A stretch of DNA of 64,000 nt from Candidatus Woesearchaeota archaeon (GTDB taxonomy: Archaea; Nanobdellota; Nanobdellia; Woesearchaeales; JAFGLG01). The position numbers and the translations under genes are program-made. The notes below the pieces were generated by a model. That model did no database searches and was not told the origin of the DNA. It saw only the letters and a program-made list of their open reading frames with translations. Positions 17,372 to 25,755 of this stretch are shown in pieces; within the stretch, counting starts at the first letter, position 1; each line of letters begins with the position of its first letter. The stretch covers positions 62,001 through 126,000 of the forward strand of contig JAFGLG010000005.1 in NCBI GenBank assembly GCA_016928155.1, given 5' to 3'.

Positions 17372-18049
17372 ATGGGGAGTAAAAACAAGAAGAACCCCTA
17401 TGAAGGCAAATCAACATGGGGAAAGATCTGGCACTTCATCTGGGATGATGACTCTGTCTGGAGCTGGCTAGTGAACATTGTCCTCGCATTTGTCATCATC
17501 AAATTCTTGGTATATCCCGGGCTTGGGTTCATATTCCAGACATCACACCCGATAGTTGCAGTGGTATCCGGAAGCATGGAGCATGACGGAAGCTTTGACG
17601 ACTGGTGGCAGGTGCACCAGATGTATTATGCTGATCTAGGGATAACAAGAGAAGAATTCCTCGAGTTCGATTTCAAGAACGGATTCAATACAGGCGACAT
17701 CATGGTGCTCTACGGGAAAGACCCCGGAAAGATAGAAGCAGGCGATGTCATAGTGTACCGGAGCATGAGGCCTGACCCCATAATCCACAGGGTTGTCGAA
17801 GTCTGGGATGAAGACGGGGAAATGCATTTCCACACAAAAGGCGATCACAACACACAGGAGATAACCGACTATTTCCTCAACGGGATGAGGGTGAGCCCTG
17901 ACACAGAAGGCGCAGTCAAATACCTCGACGAAAGAGACATCCCTGAAAATGACTACATAGGAAAAGCCGCAGTCAGGATACCCTGGCTCGGCTATGTCAA
18001 GATAATATTCGTGAAGCTTGTCGGATTCATGATAAGTCTCATAAGGTGA
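17372..18049 (+). CDS. Signal peptidase I, archaeal S26B type
   Basis: A 225-residue membrane peptidase. One N-terminal transmembrane helix (about 32-55) is followed by the catalytic Ser in VVSGSMEHDG (about 68) and the catalytic His in DPIIHRVVEV (about 139), with a later Asp in KGDHN and a C-terminal hydrophobic anchor. Ser/His rather than Ser/Lys is diagnostic for the archaeal/ER type. It removes signal peptides at the outer face of the membrane. A TATA box ATTTAAAGG at about 17341 lies 26-30 bases upstream, implying a leaderless mRNA. Confidence 0.93.
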   Translation: MGSKNKKNPYEGKSTWGKIWHFIWDDDSVWSWLVNIVLAFVIIKFLVYPGLGFIFQTSHPIVAVVSGSMEHDGSFDDWWQVHQMYYADLGITREEFLEFDFKNGFNTGDIMVLYGKDPGKIEAGDVIVYRSMRPDPIIHRVVEVWDEDGEMHFHTKGDHNTQEITDYFLNGMRVSPDTEGAVKYLDERDIPENDYIGKAAVRIPWLGYVKIIFVKLVGFMISLIR

Positions 18050-18053
18050 TAAA

Positions 18054-18368
18054 ATGTTCTGCCCAAAATGCGGCTCAATGCTCCTGCCAAAAAAAGACAA
18101 TGGCAAGAAAGTCATGGCCTGCAGCTGCGGGTACAAATCCAGCGACACAGACTCTGCCAGGATAACAGAGAAGAGGAAGGATGACGGCAGAGGCCTTGAG
18201 ATAATAGACAGGCAGCCGGATACATATCCCAAAGTAGAGGCAAAATGCGAGAAATGCGGACATGACAAGGCATTCTTCTCGACACAGCAGACAAGGGCGG
18301 GCGATGAGCCAGAGACAAAATTCTTCAAGTGCGAGAAATGCGGGCATATCTGGAGAGATTACAACTGA
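18054..18368 (+). CDS. tfs: Transcription elongation factor S (TFS) / RPA12-type zinc ribbon
   Basis: A 104-residue protein with an N-terminal ribbon CPKCGS-x18-CSCG (about 3-25) and a C-terminal TFIIS-like ribbon CEKCGHDKAFF to CEKCGHIW. The ribbon loop has TRAGDEPET, where the acidic DE pair stimulates transcript cleavage by RNA polymerase. It starts 5 bases after the signal peptidase stop, preceded by AAGGTGAT. Its end overlaps a convergent small gene by 10 bases. Confidence 0.93.
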   Translation: MFCPKCGSMLLPKKDNGKKVMACSCGYKSSDTDSARITEKRKDDGRGLEIIDRQPDTYPKVEAKCEKCGHDKAFFSTQQTRAGDEPETKFFKCEKCGHIWRDYN

Positions 18369-18583
18369 TTCTCAGGACATTGTCTCTTCAGATGATAGAG
18401 GATTATGGCATTGACATCCAGGCCAATGAGCCTTGATTCCCTATCCAAATCCTTCATCCCAAGATAATTATCGCAGACACCTATCCTGATCGTAAGGCCT
18501 TCTGATTCAACTGTGTCAGGAGAAAAATACCCAGAACAATCAGTATTCATACCATCACAATGCCTGCAGTTAGTCTTATACAT
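18359..18583 (-). CDS. Small cysteine-containing hypothetical protein
   Basis: A 74-residue protein with CRHC near the N-terminus and further Cys at about 16, 37 and 69, suggesting metal binding. It contains no membrane segment and no family I recognise. It overlaps the TFS 3' end by 10 bases on the opposite strand, which weakens confidence slightly. Confidence 0.5.
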   Translation of the reverse strand: MYKTNCRHCDGMNTDCSGYFSPDTVESEGLTIRIGVCDNYLGMKDLDRESRLIGLDVNAIILYHLKRQCPENQL

Positions 18584-18652
18584 CCAGAATCACCGGGCAA
18601 TGCGAGAATGACAGGAGGTATAAATATATTTCCTGAGAAAATGTCGTCCTTA

Positions 18653-18898
18653 TCAGTGGATAATATGCAGGATCTTATCTTTTGAAGCCATGCCTGTCTT
18701 TATCTCCACCCTCCTGCCCAGCTGCTTAGAAACAAATCTCACAAGCTCCTTATTGGCCTTGCCCTTGTCAGGCGGTGCCTTGAACGCGATCTTCGGCAGG
18801 CCCCTGGCCTTGTCCATACCTAGGAATTCAGTCCTCGCAGAATTGGGCCTGACAAGAACCCTGAGAACATCACCCCTGACAAAATCCTTCAGTTCCAT
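18653..18898 (-). CDS. DUF167/UPF0235 (YggU-like) protein
   Basis: An 81-residue protein matching the DUF167 pattern: VLVRPNSARTEFLG, then the APPDKGKANKELV helix and KTGMASKDKILHI. The family is widespread and of unknown biochemical role. The ATG at 18898 starts just after the upstream stop; a TTG at 18904 would overlap it. It is second in an operon with the kinase-like gene. Confidence 0.88.
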   Translation of the reverse strand: MELKDFVRGDVLRVLVRPNSARTEFLGMDKARGLPKIAFKAPPDKGKANKELVRFVSKQLGRRVEIKTGMASKDKILHIIH

Positions 18899-18900
18899 CT

Positions 18901-19449
18901 TCAAGGCCTGCTTATCTCTTCCAGGACAAAATCAATCTTCCTGTACAGCGCATTCAGATCACCCTGATTCAGGACCATGACATCAGCCATGACAATCGGG
19001 CCGCCCATGTCAAACTCCTCAATCATCTTCTTGTCCTTAAGCTTAGCCTGGTCATGAGTCAGATTCTTCGCCTCAGAAAGCCTCTGATAACGGGTGGATG
19101 CAGGCGAGAAAACACCGATCAGAACAAGATTCATGTATCTCTTCTTCAGAAACTTGTATTCGGACCAGGACAACAGGCAGTCGATAACAACATCTCTTCC
19201 CTCTTCCCTCAGCCTGTCTATCTCGGGGAGATTAAGCACGGCATATGCTGCAGAGCCATACTGATCGATGAACTCCTGCCGTATCCTTGCCTTGCTCTCC
19301 CTTGTCGGCTTCATGCCTCTCCTGACGACCTCATCATCAATGATCTTTCCCAGCTTGATGTACGAGAAACCCTTATCAGAGATATATTCAGCAGTCGTGG
19401 TCCTGCCAGATCCTGGCAGTCCGACAATACCAAGCATCTTCATACGCAT
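18901..19449 (-). CDS. P-loop nucleotide kinase (dephospho-CoA/adenylate kinase-like)
   Basis: A 182-residue kinase with the Walker A motif GLPGSGRTTTAEYI near residue 10. The remaining pattern (KPTRESKARIRQEFIDQYG, DCLLSWSEYKFLKKRY, LIGVFSPASTRYQR) matches the archaeal UPF0200/dephospho-CoA-kinase-like group. Whether it is the CoA pathway enzyme is unsure. In-frame ATGs at 19449, 19443 and 19437 compete; a TATA box at about 19464-19472 places the transcript start near 19443. It is upstream of the DUF167 gene. Confidence 0.75.
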   Translation of the reverse strand: MRMKMLGIVGLPGSGRTTTAEYISDKGFSYIKLGKIIDDEVVRRGMKPTRESKARIRQEFIDQYGSAAYAVLNLPEIDRLREEGRDVVIDCLLSWSEYKFLKKRYMNLVLIGVFSPASTRYQRLSEAKNLTHDQAKLKDKKMIEEFDMGGPIVMADVMVLNQGDLNALYRKIDFVLEEISRP

Positions 19450-19488
19450 GAATTATGAAAACAGATTATATAAATTTGATGGTTCCCA

Positions 19489-19704
19489 GGGCTCTGTGCG
19501 GAATCCCGGAGCTGCGACAGCGAAAATGCGCCATTTTCGGCTCACAACAAAGATTATGAGGACAGCTGGCACCTTATTCAAGTGTGGCACAAGGCCCTAC
19601 GAACTGCTCACAAGAGAATAATTGATCAGGGAGCATCCCCCGCAACGCACCAGAACTAGAGTAAGCAAAGCATTCTGACCGCCAATGGCTTACTGGACAG
19701 ACCA
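19489..19704. mobile_element. MITE-like element, copy A (degenerate)
   Basis: About 215 bases between two minus-strand genes, beginning GGCTCTGTGCGGAAT and ending GGACAGACC, an imperfect terminal inverted repeat. The interior shares ATCAGGGAGCATCCCC and CGCAACGCACC-type blocks with the elements at 23.1-23.6 kb, and AAAGCATTCTGACC (19667-19680) exactly with 63317-63330. No coding capacity. No clear target duplication. Confidence 0.55.
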
Positions 19705-19708
19705 GTTT

Positions 19709-20674
19709 CTAAACAGGCACGCTTCCGGCAGAGATGCCCTTTATGTAGAATTCTATTATTATGAAGAACACATACATCAGCACAAGGGCTATGCCCTCGT
19801 TTACGGACAATCTTGACTCAGATTCCAGGAATGTCATGAACAGGAAACCGATGACAAGCATGAATACCGAGCTTGAGAGGAAGATGACAAAGTTCGCTTC
19901 GATAGGCATTATCAGAGCAGTCACACCAACAATGAAAGTCGAGTTTATGACAGTCGCACCGATTATATCACCCACTGACATCTCAGGATGCCCACCCAAT
20001 GCAGCTTTCAATCCGAAGACAAGCTCGGGCAGGCTTGTGCCGACTGCAAGGAGGACCAGACCGACAAACATATAGCTGAAACCTATCTGGTCTGCAATGA
20101 ATCCTGCATACCTGACCACAAACTTGGCGCTGACAAGCAGGATGGCTGCGCTTATCAGGAAAACCAGGAAATCCTTTGCCAAATGCTTCCTTGACACATG
20201 ATCGATTGTCTTATGGAATTCCTTCCTCTGCTTAAGCAGGATCCGCATATATACAATGAATACAGCGATCAGGATAGCGCCGTCAATCCTGGAGATCTGA
20301 TTGCCGAGGGTATAAAGGAAGAGCGGGAGAAGAGATATGACAAACATCATGATAGTGTCCTTCCTGACAGTCTTCGAGGTCACATTGATACCCCTCCCCA
20401 CAATCACAATAAGCCCTATGATAAGACTCATGTTCACTATGTTTGAACCGATGACATTACCAAGAGCGAGGGCAGGAGTGCCATCCAGGGCAGCATTTAT
20501 GCCGACCAAAAGCTCAGGCAATGAAGTTGAGAAAGCGACAAGGACAAAGCTGACAAGGAATTCGCTGTAACGCATGAACCTGGCGATTGTCGCAATCGAT
20601 TTCACAAGATAAGCGCCTGATTCCACCATCACAAAGCAGGCCACCAAAAAAAGCAGCAGATTTGTTATTATCAT
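19709..20674 (-). CDS. Ca2+/Na+ exchanger (CaCA family, YrbG-like)
   Basis: About 321 residues and ten hydrophobic helices arranged as two inverted repeats. The alpha-1 motif (STSLPELLVG, GNVIGSNIVN) and alpha-2 motif (GTSLPELVFG, GDIIGATVINST) carry the ion-binding Glu and Asn/Thr residues. It exchanges Ca2+ for Na+ or H+ across the cell membrane. The start at 20674 is chosen because AAGAGGT lies 6 bases upstream; a longer frame to 20740 crosses the promoter. It is divergent from the MBL gene. Confidence 0.92.
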   Translation of the reverse strand: MIITNLLLFLVACFVMVESGAYLVKSIATIARFMRYSEFLVSFVLVAFSTSLPELLVGINAALDGTPALALGNVIGSNIVNMSLIIGLIVIVGRGINVTSKTVRKDTIMMFVISLLPLFLYTLGNQISRIDGAILIAVFIVYMRILLKQRKEFHKTIDHVSRKHLAKDFLVFLISAAILLVSAKFVVRYAGFIADQIGFSYMFVGLVLLAVGTSLPELVFGLKAALGGHPEMSVGDIIGATVINSTFIVGVTALIMPIEANFVIFLSSSVFMLVIGFLFMTFLESESRLSVNEGIALVLMYVFFIIIEFYIKGISAGSVPV

Positions 20675-20782
20675 GTCATACCTCTTTGATATGGCCCTAT
20701 TTATATACCTATTTAAATGTTGCGCTATAAGGTTTGACAATCTATTTATACATCAGAACCTTGCTTTCCGATAAGAGGTACC

Positions 20783-21694
20783 ATGATAAGGCTGAAGCAC
20801 GGTGTCAGGCTGAGCCTTGACAAGGACTATGTATTTGACGGCAAGAGCGTGAAGGCTGGAGAGGTGCACCTGATCTCCCACGGACACTATGACCACATCC
20901 CTTCTAATTTCGAGCATGACAAGGTGATATGCTCAAAGGTGACAAAGAAGATAATAGAGTTCCGCAAGAGGATCAAGATCAGAAGGATGTTCAAATGGAA
21001 TGTCAAGATGCTGGACGCAGGCCATGTTCTCGGCAGCACAATGTTCCTCGTCGACAAGAAAGTCCTCTACACAGGCGATTTCAATACCGTCCAGAAATAC
21101 TGCGGGAAGGCAGAGCCCAGGAAATGCAGCACGCTCATAATCGACTCCACATTCGGCAAGCCGAAATACGAATTCCCCGAATACAATGACATCACAAAGG
21201 AGATAAGGGATTATGTCGAACATCTTCTCAAGAAAGAGCTGAAGATCATACTGTATGCATACTCATTCGGCAAGAGCCAGGAACTGTGCCATCTGCTGGA
21301 CAGGGCAGGGATAGGATTCTCAGTCAGCAAGAGGATAGGGGAAGCCAATGACCACCTTGGGCTGAGCTACAGGAATGAAGAGCTCAAAGGGAATGTGTAT
21401 ATAACCAACTACCCTCAGATGCTCAGCAGCAAAGAGCATGTGAAGATCGGATTCTCAGGATGGGCAGCAGAGCCATACTATGAGCGGATAATGAAGATAG
21501 ACAAGGCTTTTGTCCTCAGCAACCACTGCGATTTCCCTTCCCTGATGGAGTTCGTGAGGAAGTGCGGGCCGGACAGGGTGATGACGCACCACGGCTTCAA
21601 TGTCGACCTGGCATATGAGATAAGGAAAAGGCTGGGCATAGAAGCAGAGCCGCTTCTTGAGGACCAGAAGCTTTTGACTAATTTCATGGATTGA
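20783..21694 (+). CDS. Metallo-beta-lactamase-fold nuclease-like protein (COG1236-type)
   Basis: A 303-residue MBL protein. The metal motif SHGHYDH is at about 32-38, with further ligands in DAGHVLGST (His), YTGDFNT (Asp) and SNHCDF and THHGF near the C-terminus, the order seen in mRNA 3'-end-processing/Snm1-like exonucleases. It lacks the large beta-CASP and KH domains of the archaeal CPSF73 homologue. It probably cleaves RNA or DNA. TATA (about 20740-20750) and AAGAGGTACC support the ATG at 20783. Confidence 0.8.
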   Translation: MIRLKHGVRLSLDKDYVFDGKSVKAGEVHLISHGHYDHIPSNFEHDKVICSKVTKKIIEFRKRIKIRRMFKWNVKMLDAGHVLGSTMFLVDKKVLYTGDFNTVQKYCGKAEPRKCSTLIIDSTFGKPKYEFPEYNDITKEIRDYVEHLLKKELKIILYAYSFGKSQELCHLLDRAGIGFSVSKRIGEANDHLGLSYRNEELKGNVYITNYPQMLSSKEHVKIGFSGWAAEPYYERIMKIDKAFVLSNHCDFPSLMEFVRKCGPDRVMTHHGFNVDLAYEIRKRLGIEAEPLLEDQKLLTNFMD

Positions 21695-22124
21695 AAAAAT
21701 ATTATTTCTTATTCTTAGTGCTTGCTGATGCTTGGCCTCAAATTGATCAGGGCAAGAAGAATTGCCCGAATGAAACAAACCATAGTCAGACTTTGCCCTG
21801 CAAAGTCTGTCTGCAAATTTTAGGCCTGCACTTAAAGCGCAGGATCATACTTGTCTGGACGGACAATGCCTCTATCTTGGATAAGAGAAAGACAGAGGAG
21901 TTAAGAACAACAAGCCATAAGTGGCCTGTCCGGAAAGTCCTAAAATAAGCAAAAAAATATTTTAGGTATCAGCCCACAATATACCTCAGTCCTTGTTGTC
22001 TTGGCTTTCCTGTTGAAGGTATATCCTCCAATTGTCTTTGTTAAAGCATGAAAGAGATTCCCATAAAATCAATTTATAGAATAATAATATTTTTGCACGA
22101 TTTTAAAATAAGCAATTGCAACAA
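21695..22124. other. Intergenic region with clustered hairpins
   Basis: This 430-base spacer has no convincing gene. It contains GGGCAA/TTGCCC near 21758-21776, a perfect 10-bp stem CAGACTTTGC/GCAAAGTCTG with a 3-base loop at 21787-21809, and CCTGC/GCAGG just after. GGCCTGTCCGGAAAG near 21932 resembles the left end of the MITE-like elements nearby. It may be a decayed element or a structured RNA. Confidence 0.4.
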
Positions 22125-23063
22125 TTATTCACATACCTTTGGACCTTCAGGATCCTTGTATTGTGCTGGTTGGAGGCCGAAGCCAGGACAGATATCAGAA
22201 TAATATGTTGATTGATCCCACCCTCCTGCAGGGCATTTCTCAGAATTTCCAGGGTAATTCCAGGTGTATACTGAAGGATGCAAAGACCAGTGATGGAAAT
22301 TACCAACATGATCATTGTAGATAGTTGTTGTATCATAGTCAATAAATGCCCCATTATTTTCAGTAAGATAGCGCGTAGCTGAATTGAAATAGTCTCCTAT
22401 CGGGCCCCAATCCATCACCCTGTAGGCATTCTTATACAAGACAATGTTATATTCATGGGAATGACTTCCTCTTGCTGTAAAGACACATCTCCAGCTGACA
22501 CCAAGCGACCTTAGTAATGCTGTCTTCAGATTAGTATGCTCCTGGCAGTCTGCGCAAAGCGTGCAATAAGGACAATTGCTATTGCAGCAAGGGCTGCCGC
22601 CCCTGTCCAAGACATCACTTACAGTTAGATGAGTTTCTTCAGACCCATCACCGGGAATGTAAAGATAAACATGGTTGTGCACATAATTTGAAATAGCTTC
22701 CAGATACTCATCGCTTGTGTCTAGCTCAGCATAAGGAGTGCCGTTTACAGCAGACCACCAATACAGGGCTTCCTGAGCCATCTGATAGACACGAGGGTCA
22801 TCCAATGAAAACAAATATGCAGCATCACCATTTCCAGGAGCAGCTTCGGCAGGATTAAGACAATCTATTTTTTCAAAATCCGGAGGGTGAATGTATCTCT
22901 GTGGCGAGCCTATCCCTTGCAATGCCTGTCCAGCAACATTTTCTGAAATCAGCCTTCTTTCTTCTGATTTGACCCCGCCTTCAATAAAAAAACCCAAAGT
23001 GAATCCTGTCAATAAAGCAAGGAAAATGAATATCCAAAAATATTGAAATCCCTCTTTTGCCAT
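22125..23063 (-). CDS. Membrane-anchored transglutaminase-like (papain-fold) protein
   Basis: A 312-residue protein. An N-terminal transmembrane/signal anchor (about 6-28) is followed by an extracytoplasmic domain. The transglutaminase-core triad is visible as Cys in CADCQEHTNLKTALLRSLG, His in SHSHEYNIVLY and Asp in YRVMDWG. A cysteine-rich insert (CCNSNCPYCTLCADC) just before the catalytic Cys is unusual and may be metal- or disulfide-stabilised. The start at 23063 has an excellent AGGAGATATT ribosome site; an ATG 21 bases upstream is less likely. Probably a protease or amidase acting outside the cell. Confidence 0.75.
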   Translation of the reverse strand: MAKEGFQYFWIFIFLALLTGFTLGFFIEGGVKSEERRLISENVAGQALQGIGSPQRYIHPPDFEKIDCLNPAEAAPGNGDAAYLFSLDDPRVYQMAQEALYWWSAVNGTPYAELDTSDEYLEAISNYVHNHVYLYIPGDGSEETHLTVSDVLDRGGSPCCNSNCPYCTLCADCQEHTNLKTALLRSLGVSWRCVFTARGSHSHEYNIVLYKNAYRVMDWGPIGDYFNSATRYLTENNGAFIDYDTTTIYNDHVGNFHHWSLHPSVYTWNYPGNSEKCPAGGWDQSTYYSDICPGFGLQPAQYKDPEGPKVCE

Positions 23064-23110
23064 AATATCTCCTTTCTTGTTCAATATTTTATTGAATTTA
23101 TAAATATTGT

Positions 23111-23373
23111 GCTAAAAAAGGCTCTGTCCGGAATCTTGCTAACACTCGGGTTAGTGGCTTCAAAGTCCCAGTTAAAACCAATCCAAAGCTGACATTCCCC
23201 GAGCATGAAAGGCCACGCTAGCACCCCTAATCAAGTGGGACATAAAGCCCCACAGACAAACCCATATTGATAAGCATTTATCAGGAAGCATCCCCTTTGT
23301 CAACCAGAAAATCACTCATTAGGACTTTGACCTGATGCCACTAAACTACATCCCGGACAGAGCCGCTAAAAAA
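23111..23373. mobile_element. MITE-like element, copy B, with target-site duplication
   Basis: Core 23120-23364 (245 bases). Terminal inverted repeats: left GGCTCTGTCCGGAAT, right end reading GGCTCTGTCCGGGAT on the other strand (14 of 15 match). The core is flanked by the 9-base direct repeat GCTAAAAAA (23111-23119 and 23365-23373). It has no reading frame of note. Terminal repeats plus target duplication identify a non-autonomous DNA transposon; the parent transposase is not in this window. Confidence 0.8.
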
Positions 23374-23378
23374 AAAAG

Positions 23379-23584
23379 GTCTGCCTGGAATATTACTTAT
23401 TTCAATTTTACTTATTCCAATTTATGTTGGCTTCAAAATGCTTGCTGTATTTGCATAGGTGCTATGTTCGCTTTGCAAGTGAGCTCACAAGCTCGCTCAT
23501 ATCTACCAGAACAATCCCTCACAACGCACCCCATACCCATATTGGATGTCATTGACCATATGACAACAACTTTCAGGACAGACC
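23379..23584. mobile_element. MITE-like element, copy C (diverged)
   Basis: A 206-base segment directly beside copy B. It begins GGTCTGCCTGGAAT and ends with GGACAGACC, whose complement reads GGTCTGTCCTGAAA. The interior shares a CACAACGCACC block with copy A and is otherwise diverged. It ends about 45 bases before the deoxyhypusine synthase gene, so it may contribute to that gene's promoter. Confidence 0.5.
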
Positions 23585-23630
23585 CAGCCATAAGATAATA
23601 TTTATAAAGGTAGGATGGAGACCATCAGAC

Positions 23631-24599
23631 ATGGACAATCCATCATTCAAGCGGGATATAAAGGATAAGAGCATCAGGGAAGGGACGATGCTAGAGATAA
23701 AAGGCTTTGATGCAGCTTCTGATGTGGGTCTTAAGGATCTTCCTGGATTGTACAAGAAGATAGGATTCCAGGCAACGCACCTCGGCCAGGCAGCTGAGAT
23801 AATAGGCAAGATGAAAGGGAGTGCTATTTTTCTTGCTTGTACAAGCAACATTGTTTCATCTGGTCTTCGTGAGATGATTGCGCAGCTGGTTAGGGAGAAA
23901 AAGATTGTTGCGCTGATTACCAGCACCGGAGCAATTGAAGAGGACTGGATGAAATCACAGAAGCCTTTCCTTGCAGGGGATTTCAATGCAGATGATGTGC
24001 AGCTCAAGGAGAACGGCATGAACAGGATCGGGAACATATTTGTCCCTGATGAATATTATGGAAGGCTTGAAGACTTCCATATGGGATTCATTGCAGAGAT
24101 GATGGCTAAGAAGAGAATATGGACACCATCAGAATATGTTCGCGAGATCGGATTGCGTATGGATGATGAGAATTCCATCCTTTATTGGGCTGCAAAGAAC
24201 AATATCCCAATATTCTGCCCAGGATTTGTAGACGGGGCAATAGGGGACCATTTCTTTTTCTATAACCAGAACAAGCCAACTGAAGAGAAGATAGTGATCG
24301 ACCAGGCAGGGGATGTCGAGAGGTTCTACAAGATGATACTCGCACCTGAGAAGATATCAGCAATCATCCTTGGAGGAGGGATAGCGAAACACCATCTCAT
24401 CGGAGCATCAATAATCAGGGACGGGCTTGACTATGCAGTCTATGTGCAGACAGGAACAGAAGGTGATGGTTCGCTATCTGGAGCAAAACCAAAAGAAGCA
24501 GTAAGCTGGAACAAGCTCAAGGAAGGGAAGAATTCTGTGTGTATCGAAGCAGATGCAACGCTCGTGTTCCCTATACTCGCAGCAGGGCTGCTAGAATGA
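23631..24599 (+). CDS. dys: Deoxyhypusine synthase
   Basis: A 322-residue enzyme that transfers the butylamine group of spermidine to a lysine of aIF5A, the first step of hypusine formation. The catalytic lysine is in GGGIAKHH (about 253), with NAD-binding segments TSNIVSSGLR and TSTGAIEED and the C-terminal TGTEGDGSLSGAKPKEA. A TATA-like ATATTTATAAAG at about 23597 gives a leaderless or short-leader mRNA. aIF5A itself is not in this window. It overlaps the S4 gene by ATGA. Confidence 0.94.
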   Translation: MDNPSFKRDIKDKSIREGTMLEIKGFDAASDVGLKDLPGLYKKIGFQATHLGQAAEIIGKMKGSAIFLACTSNIVSSGLREMIAQLVREKKIVALITSTGAIEEDWMKSQKPFLAGDFNADDVQLKENGMNRIGNIFVPDEYYGRLEDFHMGFIAEMMAKKRIWTPSEYVREIGLRMDDENSILYWAAKNNIPIFCPGFVDGAIGDHFFFYNQNKPTEEKIVIDQAGDVERFYKMILAPEKISAIILGGGIAKHHLIGASIIRDGLDYAVYVQTGTEGDGSLSGAKPKEAVSWNKLKEGKNSVCIEADATLVFPILAAGLLE

Positions 24600-24805
24600 A
24601 ATTCGTCGAGCTCAACAATCTCCTGAAAGCAAAAGGCCTGGCATCCACCGGCGGGCAGGCCAAGATCATGATAAGGTCAGGGAAAGTCCTTGTGAATGGG
24701 GATGCTGAAACGCGTGTCAGAAGAAAACTGGTTCCTGGAGACAGAGTAGAGGCAGCAGGACAGCAGTTCACAGTCAGGGAAGAGGAGTGCAGGCAGTCAA
24801 AATGA
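24596..24805 (+). CDS. S4-domain RNA-binding protein (YbcJ-like)
   Basis: A 69-residue single S4 domain: FVELNNLLKAKGLASTGGQAK then VLVNGDAETRVRRKLVPGDRV. Similar free-standing S4 proteins bind structured RNA or ribosomes. It starts within the deoxyhypusine synthase stop (ATGA) and is therefore coupled to it. The 3' end overlaps the convergent nuclease gene by 9 bases. Confidence 0.85.
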   Translation: MKFVELNNLLKAKGLASTGGQAKIMIRSGKVLVNGDAETRVRRKLVPGDRVEAAGQQFTVREEECRQSK

Positions 24806-25630
24806 ACCAAGACCTGACTGTTTTTCAGTCTTTGGGACCTCTTTACCATTGAAGCAATAGTCATAGAAGTCGCACTGGCCAGAGCTCCATTTGCATAGCG
24901 GGCTGGGATTCAGCGGATAATCAACCATCTTATCCGATTCTGTCAACGAATGGATCTGCTCTATGGCTGCTTGGGCGTTACGGATCATCCCCTCGCTGAC
25001 AGACAGAAGATGCTCAGTGTCCTTAAGGAAGTAGATGCCGACTTTGCTGGGGACCTTGCCGAACCTTCTCTTGTAAAGCAGAGCATAAATCCCGAGCTGG
25101 AGCAGATAAGCATCAGTCATCTTAGGGGTCTTCGATGTCTTGTAATCCATCAGCCTGACGTTCCCATCAATCTCCTCCACAGTATCAATATAGCCCTGCA
25201 CCATGAGCTCAGGGTCCCTGATGAAGACCTCACGCTTCGGAGTCAAAGCGGCGAAAGCCTCATTGAAAGAAAGGCCGATGCCCATGAACTTCTCCATCTT
25301 GCTGCTGAACTGGTTGACCCAGTTGACAAGCATCATCTGGGTCTCGTCATGATAGAACTGGAGCTCTTCAGGCGACAGGTCCAGCCCAGAGAAATCAGCA
25401 CTGCCCCAGTGCTCCCTGAACAATTCAAGGATCCTCTTCTGGAAGACTGACCTGAAATTCCTCTGATCAGGCCCGAAATCAAAGAAATGCTCCAGAGCAG
25501 AATGCGCGACAGAACCCCTCACAAGGTGGATTGATGGGAGTGTCGGGAGCTTAAGGTTATAGATATAATAATATTTTCTCGGACACTGGAGATAGGTGTT
25601 TATTGATGAGGGAGACTGCACACGTTTCAT
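24797..25630 (-). CDS. RecB/Cas4-like PD-(D/E)XK nuclease
   Basis: A 277-residue protein. An N-terminal SSINTYLQCPRKYYY motif is followed by GSVAHSALEHFF, the metal/catalytic PD-DxK part VQGYIDTVEEIDGNVRLMDY then KTSK, and a Q-containing helix LLQLGIYALLY. Cys at about 17 plus a C-terminal LCKWSSGQCDFYDYC cluster can hold an iron-sulfur cluster, as in AddB/Cas4. There is no CRISPR or cas gene nearby, so a DNA repair role is more likely. TATA (TTTTATAAAA) lies at about 25650. Confidence 0.85.
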   Translation of the reverse strand: MKRVQSPSSINTYLQCPRKYYYIYNLKLPTLPSIHLVRGSVAHSALEHFFDFGPDQRNFRSVFQKRILELFREHWGSADFSGLDLSPEELQFYHDETQMMLVNWVNQFSSKMEKFMGIGLSFNEAFAALTPKREVFIRDPELMVQGYIDTVEEIDGNVRLMDYKTSKTPKMTDAYLLQLGIYALLYKRRFGKVPSKVGIYFLKDTEHLLSVSEGMIRNAQAAIEQIHSLTESDKMVDYPLNPSPLCKWSSGQCDFYDYCFNGKEVPKTEKQSGLGSF

Positions 25631-25755
25631 AAGTTGACTAGAAAAAGAAGGGTTTTATAAAATTAATGGTGATTCGACCAGTGGGTTGTGGCATACAAAC
25701 CAGATATACAAACCCCATATTGATGATATGTTGATGATATATTGATGCCTTGACT

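Noticed and set aside
21691-21948. 85-codon plus-strand frame after the MBL gene
   Set aside because: Starts inside the MBL stop region, has no domain-like pattern, and spans the hairpin cluster and a MITE-like end.
24797-25630. Cas4 of a CRISPR system
   Set aside because: Nuclease resembles RecB/Cas4 but there is no repeat-spacer array or other cas gene in the window.
25700-25750. Short TTGATGATAT repeats
   Set aside because: Three imperfect copies in AT-rich spacer; too short and degenerate to call a functional repeat.
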